The position numbers and the translations under genes are program-made. 20,954 nucleotides of DNA, taken from positions 1 to 20,954 of the forward strand of contig JBCDBH010000060.1 of the NCBI GenBank assembly GCA_039184055.1, given 5' to 3'. The notes beneath the pieces are model-generated. The model saw nothing but the letters and a program-made list of their open reading frames with translations. It was not told the origin of the DNA and made no database searches. This document shows, piece after piece, positions 7,500-14,634 of this stretch. Source of the stretch: JBCDBH01 sp039184055 (GTDB taxonomy: Bacteria > Acidobacteriota > Thermoanaerobaculia > Multivoradales > J023). Position 1 is the stretch's first letter. Every line of letters begins with the position of its first letter.

Positions 7500-9734
7500 A
7501 TGAAACTGACCTGTCGCCTCGTGATTCTTTGTTGTCTTTTGTGGGGGACCGCGCCGCTCGTCGCCAGCACCGAGCATCAGGTGCGTGCCACGAACGTCGA
7601 CATCACCGTCGACGCCCAACTCGACGAGGCGGCTTGGGACACCGCGACCGTCGTCGATCTGCCGTGGGAGACCTGGCCGGGCGACACGGTACCCGCCAAG
7701 ATCAAGACCGAGGTGTTGTTCACCTACGACAGCCGCAATCTCTACATCGCGGCGCGTTGTTTCGACCCCGAGCCGGACAAGATCCGCGCGCGGCTGACCG
7801 ATCGTGACAACGCGTTTCAGGACGACTGGGTCGGTGTCGTGCTCGATACCTTCAACGACGGTCGTCGCGCTTTCGAGTTCTTCGTCAATCCGCTCGGCGT
7901 GCAGATGGACCTTTTCCTGGACGACGTCAACAACTCGGAAGACGAAGCCTGGAACGCCCTGTGGGAGTCGGCGGGTCGGGTGACCGAGATCGGCTATATC
8001 GTCGAAATGGCCATTCCGTTCTCGTCGCTGCGCTTTCCCGATACCAACGGCGCGCCCCAGACCTGGGGCTTCGACGCCATGCGGACCTATCCGCGTGAGC
8101 ATCGCTATCGCTTCCGACGCATCGAGCAAGATCGCGACAAGGATTGCTACATCTGTCAGCTCGAGAAGCTGACCGGTTTCGAAGGCATCAGCCCGGGGCT
8201 CAATCTCGAGGTGGTGCCGACGGTGGTCGGCACGCAGTTCGACGCGGCGCGACCCGGCTCCGAAGGTTTGCAGAGCGGTGATGCCGAGAGCGAGCTCGGT
8301 CTGACGGTGAAATGGGGCATCACCCCGAACCTGACCGTCAACGCGACCTACAATCCCGATTTCTCCCAGGTCGAGGCCGACGCCGCGCAGCTCGACGTCA
8401 ACAACGCTTTCGCGCTCTTCTTTCCCGAGACCCGGCCGTTTTTCCTCGAAGACGCCGACTTTTTCGATACGCCGATCAACGCGGTATACACCCGCACCGT
8501 GGCCGATCCCGACGCCGGCATCAAGCTCACCGGCAAGGTCGGGCGTCACGGCATCGGTGTCTTTGGCGCGGTCGATACGGTGACCCAAATCACCATTCCC
8601 GGCTCGCAGCGCAGCCGTTTCGCGTCGCTCAATCAGGAACATCAAGCGGCGGTGCTGCGCTATCGGATGGACGTCGGCGAGCGGTCGAATATCGGTGTGC
8701 TCTTCACCGGTCGTGAAGGCGAAAACGGTGATTACTACAATCGGGTGGGTGGCATCGACGGTCTGTGGCGGCTGAGCGACGCCGACACCATTCGCGTGCA
8801 GGCCTTGGCGTCGCAGACGCAATATCCCGATGAAATCGTCGATCGCTTCGACCAGAGCGAAGGCGAGCTCACCGATCACGCCTTGTCCTTGGCCTACAAC
8901 CACAACACGCGTGAGTGGTCGTGGAACGTACGCTACTTCGATTTCGGCAGCGATTTTCGCGCCGACTCGGGTTTCTTGCCCCGGGTCGACTACAAACAGG
9001 TGATCGCGGGTCTCACGCGACGGTGGTATCCCGAGGATACCGACGAGAGCTGGTGGAACGAGATCGGTCTCGGTGGCGATTGGGATCTCACTGAAGATCA
9101 GGAAGGCCAGCAGCTCGAGCGGGAATTCGAGTTTTGGAGCTGGATCGGACTCGACAACCAAACCTGGATCAACTTCGGCAGTGGTGGTCGCACCCGTTTC
9201 TTCCGGGGCCGAGATTTCCCCGGCGAACGCTTCGTGTGGGCGGAGTACAGCACCCAGCTGAACAAGACAGTGCGCGGCGGTATCTCCGCCCGTATGAACA
9301 ACGACACCATCGACTTCTCGAACGTCCAGCCGGCGGATAGCTACGCGATCGAGCCCTGGTTTCGCTTCGACATCGGCAAGCACATTCGGGTCAACCTGTC
9401 ACACGATTTCGAAGAGCTCGAAGTCGCGGGTGGGCGTTTGTTCACCGCCAATCTCACCGAGATGCGTTTCGTCTACCAATTCAACAAACGCTTCTTCGTG
9501 CGTCTGATCACCCAATACTTCGATCTCGATCGTGAGCCGTCGAACTACAGCTTCAACGTCGACCAGCGCGTCCAGGATCTCTTCAACCAGGTGCTGGTGT
9601 CGTACAAACTCAACGCACGCACGGTCTTCTACCTCGGCTACAGCGACGCCTACATCGCCGATGACGAACGGACCGATCTCGTGCAACAAAATCGCGCCCT
9701 CTTCACCAAGGTGGGGTACGCCTTCACCTGGTGA
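7500..9734 (+). CDS. CBM9-like/DUF5916 outer-membrane beta-barrel protein
   Basis: The 744-residue product has a signal peptide ending near L-V-A-S (residue 23). Residues about 28-225 resemble the CBM9-like domain that precedes DUF5916: I-T-V-D-A-Q-L-D-E-A-A-W, Y-D-S-R-N-L-Y-I-A-A-R, then D-D-W-V-G-V-V-L-D-T-F and N-P-L-G-V-Q-M-D. From about 235 to the end the sequence alternates polar and aromatic residues and finishes Y-A-F-T-W, an aromatic C-terminus typical of outer-membrane barrels. F-F-P-E-T-R-P-F-F-L-E, near residue 310, is characteristic of the family. Function is not established for DUF5916; carbohydrate or peptide handling at the outer membrane is a guess from the CBM9-like part. 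GGAGGA nine bases upstream selects ATG 7500 over an in-frame ATG at 7386. It is divergent from the BNR gene. Confidence 0.9.
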   Translation: MKLTCRLVILCCLLWGTAPLVASTEHQVRATNVDITVDAQLDEAAWDTATVVDLPWETWPGDTVPAKIKTEVLFTYDSRNLYIAARCFDPEPDKIRARLTDRDNAFQDDWVGVVLDTFNDGRRAFEFFVNPLGVQMDLFLDDVNNSEDEAWNALWESAGRVTEIGYIVEMAIPFSSLRFPDTNGAPQTWGFDAMRTYPREHRYRFRRIEQDRDKDCYICQLEKLTGFEGISPGLNLEVVPTVVGTQFDAARPGSEGLQSGDAESELGLTVKWGITPNLTVNATYNPDFSQVEADAAQLDVNNAFALFFPETRPFFLEDADFFDTPINAVYTRTVADPDAGIKLTGKVGRHGIGVFGAVDTVTQITIPGSQRSRFASLNQEHQAAVLRYRMDVGERSNIGVLFTGREGENGDYYNRVGGIDGLWRLSDADTIRVQALASQTQYPDEIVDRFDQSEGELTDHALSLAYNHNTREWSWNVRYFDFGSDFRADSGFLPRVDYKQVIAGLTRRWYPEDTDESWWNEIGLGGDWDLTEDQEGQQLEREFEFWSWIGLDNQTWINFGSGGRTRFFRGRDFPGERFVWAEYSTQLNKTVRGGISARMNNDTIDFSNVQPADSYAIEPWFRFDIGKHIRVNLSHDFEELEVAGGRLFTANLTEMRFVYQFNKRFFVRLITQYFDLDREPSNYSFNVDQRVQDLFNQVLVSYKLNARTVFYLGYSDAYIADDERTDLVQQNRALFTKVGYAFTW

Positions 9735-9782
9735 GGGCCAACTGACGGAAGGGCGACGTTCACCCTCGACGTCGTCGTTCTC

Positions 9783-9841
9783 GGGCCGAGGGCCTGTCGA
9801 CACCGAAGCGGCCTCTCCGGTGTTCGTCAGGTCCTCGGCCC
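9783..9841. terminator. Long compound hairpin between convergent genes
   Basis: GGGCCGAGGGCCTG (9783-9796) pairs with CAGGTCCTCGGCCC (9828-9841): 14 pairs, one of them G-U in plus-strand RNA. A second stem, ACACCG (9800-9805)/CGGTGT (9818-9823), sits in the loop. It lies between the ends of the DUF5916 gene and the 183-residue gene, so it probably ends plus-strand transcripts. Only a weak ATTGTTT follows, so it is not a textbook intrinsic terminator. Confidence 0.6.
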
Positions 9842-9873
9842 GGATTGTTTGGAGAGAAATGGCGGCTAGAGCA

Positions 9874-10425
9874 TCACAATCTGGCGGTCTCGAGCGGGCC
9901 TAGCTGCAACTGTCCGGTCTCTTGGTCATGCATGTCGAATTCGATTTGCACACCGACGATTTGGCTGAAGTTGACGGTGTCGCCGTTGCCTTCGGTAATG
10001 AACTCTCTGAAGTAGTAAACGAGCGGGAGCTCCGGTTTGGAGTTGGGGAGCTGGGCCACCGAGTCGGATCTGCCGTCGGCGTCGATGGCGTCGATCTGGA
10101 CGGTGATCGAGCCGGTCTGTTCGAGAACCTCGACCCTGAAGGCGTTGTATTCGCCACTATTGGTCAGATCGACCGGGTCGATGTTGGTCTCACCGGCATA
10201 GGACAGCCAGCCGACACGTCCTTCCTGGCCGCCGGTCCCCTCGAGCTTGTAGGTGACGGTACCGCCTCCAACGGCCAAAGTGACGTATCCCACATTGGGT
10301 CCCAGAGCATACAGATTCCGCTTTCCGCCGAGAGCCTCGACCGCGTTTTCGACGGAACTGTTGCTGCTGTTTGCCTGGACCTCGATCTTCTGCGCGGTCG
10401 ACGTGTAAGGGTCGATGATGGCCAT
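9874..10425 (-). CDS. Hypothetical small all-beta protein without signal peptide
   Basis: The 183-residue product begins M-A-I-I-D-P-Y-T-S and has no hydrophobic leader, membrane segment or C-terminal anchor. Short alternating stretches (G-Y-V-T-L-A-V-G-G-G-T-V-T-Y, then F-R-V-E-V-L-E-Q-T-G-S-I-T-V-Q-I) suggest a beta-sandwich. The order 'D-P-Y/F ... G-G-x-R ... L-T-N-S-G-E-Y-N-A-F-R' recalls the ligand-like domain of some PEP-CTERM or choice-of-anchor exported proteins, but here signal and anchor are both missing. It has one strong site, AGGAGG about nine bases upstream of ATG 10425. It stands alone between the DUF5916 gene (convergent) and the end of the iron-transport genes, with its own repeat-rich upstream region. 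No function can be assigned. The frame and ribosome site make it a convincing gene. Confidence 0.75.
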   Translation of the reverse strand: MAIIDPYTSTAQKIEVQANSSNSSVENAVEALGGKRNLYALGPNVGYVTLAVGGGTVTYKLEGTGGQEGRVGWLSYAGETNIDPVDLTNSGEYNAFRVEVLEQTGSITVQIDAIDADGRSDSVAQLPNSKPELPLVYYFREFITEGNGDTVNFSQIVGVQIEFDMHDQETGQLQLGPLETARL

Positions 10426-10484
10426 GTCTATAGCCTCCTACTGTTGGTGATCACGAGCGTCGACGCATCCGTCGAACGAGCTCG

Positions 10485-10522
10485 GATCTGCACCTCTAAA
10501 GAGATCTGCACATAGGCAGATC
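10485..10522. repeat. Direct and inverted GATCTGC repeats upstream of the 183-residue gene
   Basis: GATCTGCAC occurs at 10485-10493 and 10503-10511 (18 bases apart), and its inverse GCAGATC at 10516-10522. The second and third copies form a 7-bp stem with a 6-base loop; the first could compete for the same partner. CTCTAAAGAG (10494-10503), itself partly palindromic, lies between. This could be an operator or a switching hairpin in the leader. Confidence 0.55.
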
Positions 10523-10536
10523 GGCGTGTCGGGATG

Positions 10537-10574
10537 ATAGTACGTTCTGCTCACGCTGTGCGAGGAAATTCCTC
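10537..10574 (-). promoter_or_regulatory. Candidate promoter with overlapping palindrome
   Basis: On the minus strand TACTAT (10542 to 10537) could serve as a -10 element for the 183-residue gene. A perfect palindrome, GAGGAA-A-TTCCTC (10562-10574), covers the place where a -35 box would fall. No good -35 hexamer is visible at ideal spacing, so the promoter is tentative while the palindrome is certain. It lies 45 bases beyond the end of the ABC ATPase gene. Confidence 0.35.
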
Positions 10575-10618
10575 ACGGCGCGCTTCTGCTTATCGTTTGC
10601 GGCGACGCGGCCAGTGGC

Positions 10619-11755
10619 TCAGGGAAGAGGCAGGGTGAGGGCCGGTGCGGGTTCGATCGGACGGACGCCGCTGCTGCCGAGGCCGCTGGGCTGGAGCAGG
10701 GTGATCGGGGGCTCGAAGTCGGCGGGGTCGGGGAAGACGCGGTAGCTGCCGGCGGGGCGCAGGCGAACGCGGACTTTCGACTCGGCTTTGGGCAGGCACG
10801 CGGTGGAGAGCAGGCGGAGGTGGAGCAGGCCGCCACCGTCGAGCTCGACGGGTTGGATGCGGTCGTGGCCGTAGAAGACCTCTTCTTTTGCCGTGCCTGG
10901 CCGACCGGCGACGCCGTTGACGCAGAATTCGATGTCTTCCGGACGTACCAACAGCACGCCATCACCGATCGTTACCGGGCCGGCGGCGCTCACTTCGCCG
11001 AGCAGGCTACGCGCCCGACCACGCGCCACGTTGCAACGCACCAATTGGCCATCGCCGATGAAGCGAGCGACGTCGAGCGACGCGGGACGATGGTAGATCA
11101 TCGCCGGGCTGCCCGCCTGGAGCACTTTGCCACCCATCATGACAATCACAGTGTCGGCGATCGACAGGGCTTCTTCGAGGTCGTGCGTGACGAGGAGGGC
11201 AGTGGCTTCGGCTTGACGGAGCACTTCGCGAACTTCGTCACGGAGACGCCGACGCAAATTGGCGTCGAGGCTGGAGAAGGGCTCGTCGAGAAGGACGAGA
11301 CGTGGCGCCGGAGCCAGCGCGCGCGCCAGGGCGATGCGTTGTTGCTCGCCACCGGAGAGCTCGTCGGGAAAGCGATCGCCGTGATGTGGCAGACCGACGA
11401 GCTCGAGCACGGCGCGGGCATGGGCTTTGACGTTTTTGCCACGCAGGCCGTAGCGCACGTTGTCGAGCACGGTGAGGTGCGGAAAGAGCGCACCCTGTTG
11501 AAAGACCATGCCGACGCGGCGCTTTTCCGGCGCCACCCAGCGTTTGGGTCCGGCGACCAGCTCACCAGCGAGGTGGATGGTGCCACGCGCCGGGACTTCG
11601 AAACCGGCGATGGCGCGCAGCAGACTGGTCTTGCCACAGCCGCTCGGACCGACCACGGCGGTCAAAGAGCCTTCGGCGACCTCGAAGCTGACGTGGTCGA
11701 CGGCGTCGACGGCGCCGTAGCGCACCACCAGGTTGTCGATGGCGAGTTGACTCAT
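10619..11755 (-). CDS. fbpC: Ferric-iron-type ABC transporter ATP-binding protein
   Basis: This 378-residue ATPase would power import through the permease encoded just upstream. Canonical motifs are present: Walker A G-P-S-G-C-G-K-T (36-43), Q-loop V-F-Q-Q (84-87), signature L-S-G-G-E-Q-Q-R (133-140), Walker B L-V-L-L-D-E-P (153-159, catalytic Glu158) and H-loop His191. Residues about 240-345 form the TOBE-type C-terminal extension of the iron/spermidine/maltose importer subfamily. Its start overlaps the permease stop by four bases (11752-11755). Assignment to iron rests on the neighbouring binding protein and receptor; sequence alone would also allow related substrates such as thiamine or polyamines. 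The C-terminus is Pro-rich and slightly longer than usual. It is the last gene of the cluster. Confidence 0.9.
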   Translation of the reverse strand: MSQLAIDNLVVRYGAVDAVDHVSFEVAEGSLTAVVGPSGCGKTSLLRAIAGFEVPARGTIHLAGELVAGPKRWVAPEKRRVGMVFQQGALFPHLTVLDNVRYGLRGKNVKAHARAVLELVGLPHHGDRFPDELSGGEQQRIALARALAPAPRLVLLDEPFSSLDANLRRRLRDEVREVLRQAEATALLVTHDLEEALSIADTVIVMMGGKVLQAGSPAMIYHRPASLDVARFIGDGQLVRCNVARGRARSLLGEVSAAGPVTIGDGVLLVRPEDIEFCVNGVAGRPGTAKEEVFYGHDRIQPVELDGGGLLHLRLLSTACLPKAESKVRVRLRPAGSYRVFPDPADFEPPITLLQPSGLGSSGVRPIEPAPALTLPLP

Positions 11756-13407
11756 GGCTGTCTACTCGTACGGCGCTGGAGGGCGGGGCGGATGGTGAGG
11801 TAGTAGAGCGGCGGCGCGGTGGCGATGAGCAACGCCAGCGCCGGGAGCGATGCGGAGGTGTAAAAGCCCTCTGACGCAAAGGTCCAAATATCGGTCGCCA
11901 AGGTGCGATAGCCCGTGGGTTGCAACAGCAGCGTCGCGGGTAGCTCTTTCATCGACGTCAGAAATACCAAGCCAGCGCCGGCGGTGATGCCGGGCAAAAT
12001 CATCGGTAGTGTAACCGTTCGCAACACCCGCCAGGGACTTTGCCCGAGGCTCCGCGCCGCTTCCTCGAAGGCCGGGGCCACCGCGGTGAGCGAGGCGCGG
12101 GTCGACGCGGTCGCTTCGGGGAGGAAGCGAATGACGTAGGCCAGCACGAGGATGGGCAGGGTTTGGTAGAACATCGGCACGGCACGGGTGGCGAAAAAAA
12201 CCATGGCCAGCGCGATCACCAAGCCGGGGAGCGCGTAGCCGGCGTACGAAAGACGTTCGGTGACCCGTGACAATTGGTTGCGGTGGCGCACCGACCACAC
12301 CGCGATCGGCAGGGCGAGCACCGCCGCGCACACGGCGGCGATCAACGACACGGTGAGCGAGCCGATCACCGCGTTGCCGGCGCGCTCGAGATCACGTCCG
12401 GCGAACAAGCCGCGAATGCCCCAATAAGTCACTACGCCGAGCGGCATGCCGACCGTCAAGACGCTCCACGAGCCGATGCCGGCAAGCACCGGCCAGCGCC
12501 AGCGACCCAGCGGAATGAGCTCGGGTGGTCGGCTCGGGCGCTGCCGGGTGGGGCGATTGCGTCGGCCGAGAAAGGCCTCGAGCGCCAAGAGCACCAGGGT
12601 CAAGAGCACCAGAACCACCGCCAGCGACGCCGCCATGGTGCGGTCGTGCAGGCTGGTGTAGGCGTTGTAGACCGCGAGCGTGAAGGTGTTGTAGCGCACG
12701 ATCGCGACGCCACCGAAATCCGACAGCGTGTAGAGGGCGACGAGCAAGGCGCCGGCGAGGATCGGCAGCCGGAGCTGTGGCAGCACGACCGCGAAGAAAG
12801 TGCGCCAACGACCCACCCCGAGGGCTCGGGAGCTGTCTTCGAGCGCCGGGTCGAGACTACGCAAGGTGCCGACCAGCGGGAGATAGATATAAGGGTAGGT
12901 GAACAACGCCAGGGTGAGCAGGGCGCCGGAGTAGCCGTAGGCGATATCGGGCAGGCGTTCGACCCTGAGCCAGCTCTGCGCGAAGCCACGCGGGCCGAGC
13001 ACGGCGACCAGGGCGTAGGCCGAGACGTACGACGGAAAGACGAGAGGCATGGCGCCGAGCACCGCCCATAGCCGTCGTCCCGGAAGATCGGTGCGGGTCA
13101 CCAGCCAGGCGAGCGGCACCGCGACGAGGATCGCCAGCGCGACGACACCGATCACCAAGAGCAGCGTGCGGGTGATCAGACCGCCGACGAAGGGGGTCGA
13201 GACGGCGTCGAGCCAGCTATCGAAGCCGTTTTGGCTAGCGCGAATCCCCAAATACACGAGGGGGAGATTGACCACCGCGGCGGTGGCCAAGGCGGGTACG
13301 ACGAGCATGGCCGGCGCGCGACGCCGCCGGCCCATGCCCAACCGAGCCCCGAGCCATCCCACGCCCTTGGGCGTGTCGTCGGGATGGATCTCGGAAGCCT
13401 GGCGCAT
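11752..13407 (-). CDS. fbpB: Ferric-iron-type ABC transporter permease, two fused modules
   Basis: At 551 residues this permease contains two BPD-type transmembrane modules in one chain, as in FbpB/SfuB proteins. Each has an EAA-type loop that docks on the ATPase: S-S-R-A-L-G-V-G-R-W-R-T-F-F-A-V-V-L-P near 192-210 and E-E-A-A-R-S-L-G-Q-S-P-W-R-V-L-R-T-V-T-L-P near 448-468. About twelve hydrophobic segments are visible, separated by a basic, Pro-rich linker near 281-303. It starts four bases after the binding-protein stop with only a weak GGA upstream, so translation probably depends on coupling. It overlaps the ATPase gene by four bases. The substrate is inferred from the cluster. Confidence 0.92.
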   Translation of the reverse strand: MRQASEIHPDDTPKGVGWLGARLGMGRRRRAPAMLVVPALATAAVVNLPLVYLGIRASQNGFDSWLDAVSTPFVGGLITRTLLLVIGVVALAILVAVPLAWLVTRTDLPGRRLWAVLGAMPLVFPSYVSAYALVAVLGPRGFAQSWLRVERLPDIAYGYSGALLTLALFTYPYIYLPLVGTLRSLDPALEDSSRALGVGRWRTFFAVVLPQLRLPILAGALLVALYTLSDFGGVAIVRYNTFTLAVYNAYTSLHDRTMAASLAVVLVLLTLVLLALEAFLGRRNRPTRQRPSRPPELIPLGRWRWPVLAGIGSWSVLTVGMPLGVVTYWGIRGLFAGRDLERAGNAVIGSLTVSLIAAVCAAVLALPIAVWSVRHRNQLSRVTERLSYAGYALPGLVIALAMVFFATRAVPMFYQTLPILVLAYVIRFLPEATASTRASLTAVAPAFEEAARSLGQSPWRVLRTVTLPMILPGITAGAGLVFLTSMKELPATLLLQPTGYRTLATDIWTFASEGFYTSASLPALALLIATAPPLYYLTIRPALQRRTSRQP

Positions 13408-13410
13408 CGA

Positions 13411-14469
13411 CTATTCCAGCAGACCGCTGGCGACGATGGCTTCGAGAGTCGCCTCGAGCGCGTCGGACACGGCGGCGAAATCGATCTGGGACTCGAGCTG
13501 CTCGTCGAGCGGCGCCAGATCCACCGACGGCTCGACCTCGGCGGTGAGCGGGTACTCGTAGGTTTCGTCGGCGAAGTAGCGCTGACCGTCTTCGGAAAGC
13601 AGGTACGCGACCAGCTTGTTGGCGACCGGATGATCGCTGATCACACCGACACCGGCGAGGTTGACGAAGCCCGCGACACCCGAGCCCGGCATGGTGAAGT
13701 TACGACCCGGCGCGTCGGGCGCCTCGGCGAGGGCGCGCCACAGGTAGTAGTGGTTGGTGAGACCGAAGTCGATCTCGCCGTTGACCACCGCTTCGACCAG
13801 CGGGGTGTTCTTGGGATAGCTGCTCGGCTCGTTGGCTTTGAAACCGGCGAGCAGGGTGGCGAGCGCCTCGGCACCATTTTCGACGCTGTAGGCGGCCATG
13901 TGAGCCTGGAACGAAGCGTTGGTCGGCGCGAGACCGAACCGGCCTTTGTAGCGCGGTTCCGTCACCTCTTCGAGGGTCTTGGGAAGCTCGTCGACGCTGA
14001 TTCGGTCGGGGTTGTAGGTCACCACGCGCGCGCGGCCGGACAGGCCCACCCAGAGGTTCTCGGGGTCGCGAAAGCTCGCCGGTACGGTGCTCACCACGTC
14101 ATCCGGGAGGGCGACGAAGCGGCCCGACGCGGCCAGGGCGCCGAGCGCGCCGGCGTCTTGGGCGATGAAGACATCGGCGGGCGAGGCGTCGCCTTCTTCG
14201 AGCAGGGTGGCGGTGAGCTCGGCGGTGCTGGCGTAGCGCACCTCGACCTCGGTACCCGACCAGGCTTCGAATTGCTCGAGGATCGGGCCGATGAGACTTT
14301 CGTTGCGACCGGAGTAGACGGTCAGCGTGCCGGCCTCGGCGGGCGCGGTGGCCTCGGCGCCAGCGGTATCTTCGGTGGTCGACGGCTGCTGGCAGCCGGT
14401 GGTGAGCAGCGCGAGAGAAAGTAGGGCAATGAAGAACAGAGGCCAAGCCCGGTTCAGTGGCGTACGCAT
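13411..14469 (-). CDS. fbpA: Ferric-iron ABC transporter substrate-binding lipoprotein
   Basis: The 352-residue product carries a lipobox L-L-T-T-G-C (Cys26), so it is a lipid-anchored rather than a free periplasmic binding protein. After a Thr/Ala/Glu-rich linker (27-46), the fold begins L-T-V-Y-S-G-R-N-E (48-56), characteristic of the FbpA/FutA family. The adjacent tyrosines in T-N-H-Y-Y-L-W (Tyr241, Tyr242) correspond to the ferric-iron-binding pair of that family. GGAG (14477-14480) lies seven bases before ATG 14469; longer in-frame extensions lack a signal peptide. It is the first gene of a tight three-gene transporter unit and follows a TTGACA-containing promoter candidate. A closely related substrate cannot be fully excluded. 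Confidence 0.92.
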   Translation of the reverse strand: MRTPLNRAWPLFFIALLSLALLTTGCQQPSTTEDTAGAEATAPAEAGTLTVYSGRNESLIGPILEQFEAWSGTEVEVRYASTAELTATLLEEGDASPADVFIAQDAGALGALAASGRFVALPDDVVSTVPASFRDPENLWVGLSGRARVVTYNPDRISVDELPKTLEEVTEPRYKGRFGLAPTNASFQAHMAAYSVENGAEALATLLAGFKANEPSSYPKNTPLVEAVVNGEIDFGLTNHYYLWRALAEAPDAPGRNFTMPGSGVAGFVNLAGVGVISDHPVANKLVAYLLSEDGQRYFADETYEYPLTAEVEPSVDLAPLDEQLESQIDFAAVSDALEATLEAIVASGLLE

Positions 14470-14567
14470 ATGCGGTCTCCGTGAAAGAGAAATGACGTGA
14501 AATCGAAAGAGGGACGAGGATCGTGAGCCGGCGCCGCAATACGCGACCCAGGCCAACACCCAACCAT

Positions 14568-14599
14568 GACAGTCGACGATTTTTCGATTGTGGACTGTC
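14568..14599. repeat. Inverted repeat bracketing the fbp promoter start region
   Basis: GACAGTC at 14568-14574 is the exact inverse of GACTGTC at 14593-14599, with 18 bases between, including a small CGA/TCG inner stem. On the minus strand one arm lies in the promoter spacer and the other just past the predicted transcription start. This is a plausible operator. A hairpin is the alternative reading: on the plus strand six T follow seven bases after the stem. Confidence 0.5.
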
Positions 14600-14616
14600 C
14601 TGATCTTTTTTGTCAA
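14587..14616 (-). promoter_or_regulatory. Candidate promoter of the binding-protein/permease/ATPase unit
   Basis: Reading the minus strand, a perfect TTGACA (14616 to 14611) and CACAAT (14592 to 14587) are 18 bases apart. Transcription would start near 14580, leaving a leader of about 110 bases. It lies just past the stop of the transglutaminase-fold gene, so the transporter genes may be expressed independently of the genes upstream. I saw no Fur-type box. Confidence 0.5.
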
Positions 14617-14634
14617 AACGAGCCGCGAACTCTC

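Noticed and set aside
7452..9383. Long minus-strand open frame (643 codons) opposite the DUF5916 gene
   Set aside because: Its product is Arg/Val/Asp-rich with no domain pattern, while the plus frame has a signal peptide, family motifs and a ribosome site. Long antisense frames are expected with GC-rich third positions.
14606..14611. T-run after the GACAGTC/GACTGTC repeat as a plus-strand intrinsic terminator
   Set aside because: The six T start seven bases beyond the stem, too far for a classical terminator, and the run coincides with the promoter's TTGACA region; an operator reading fits better.
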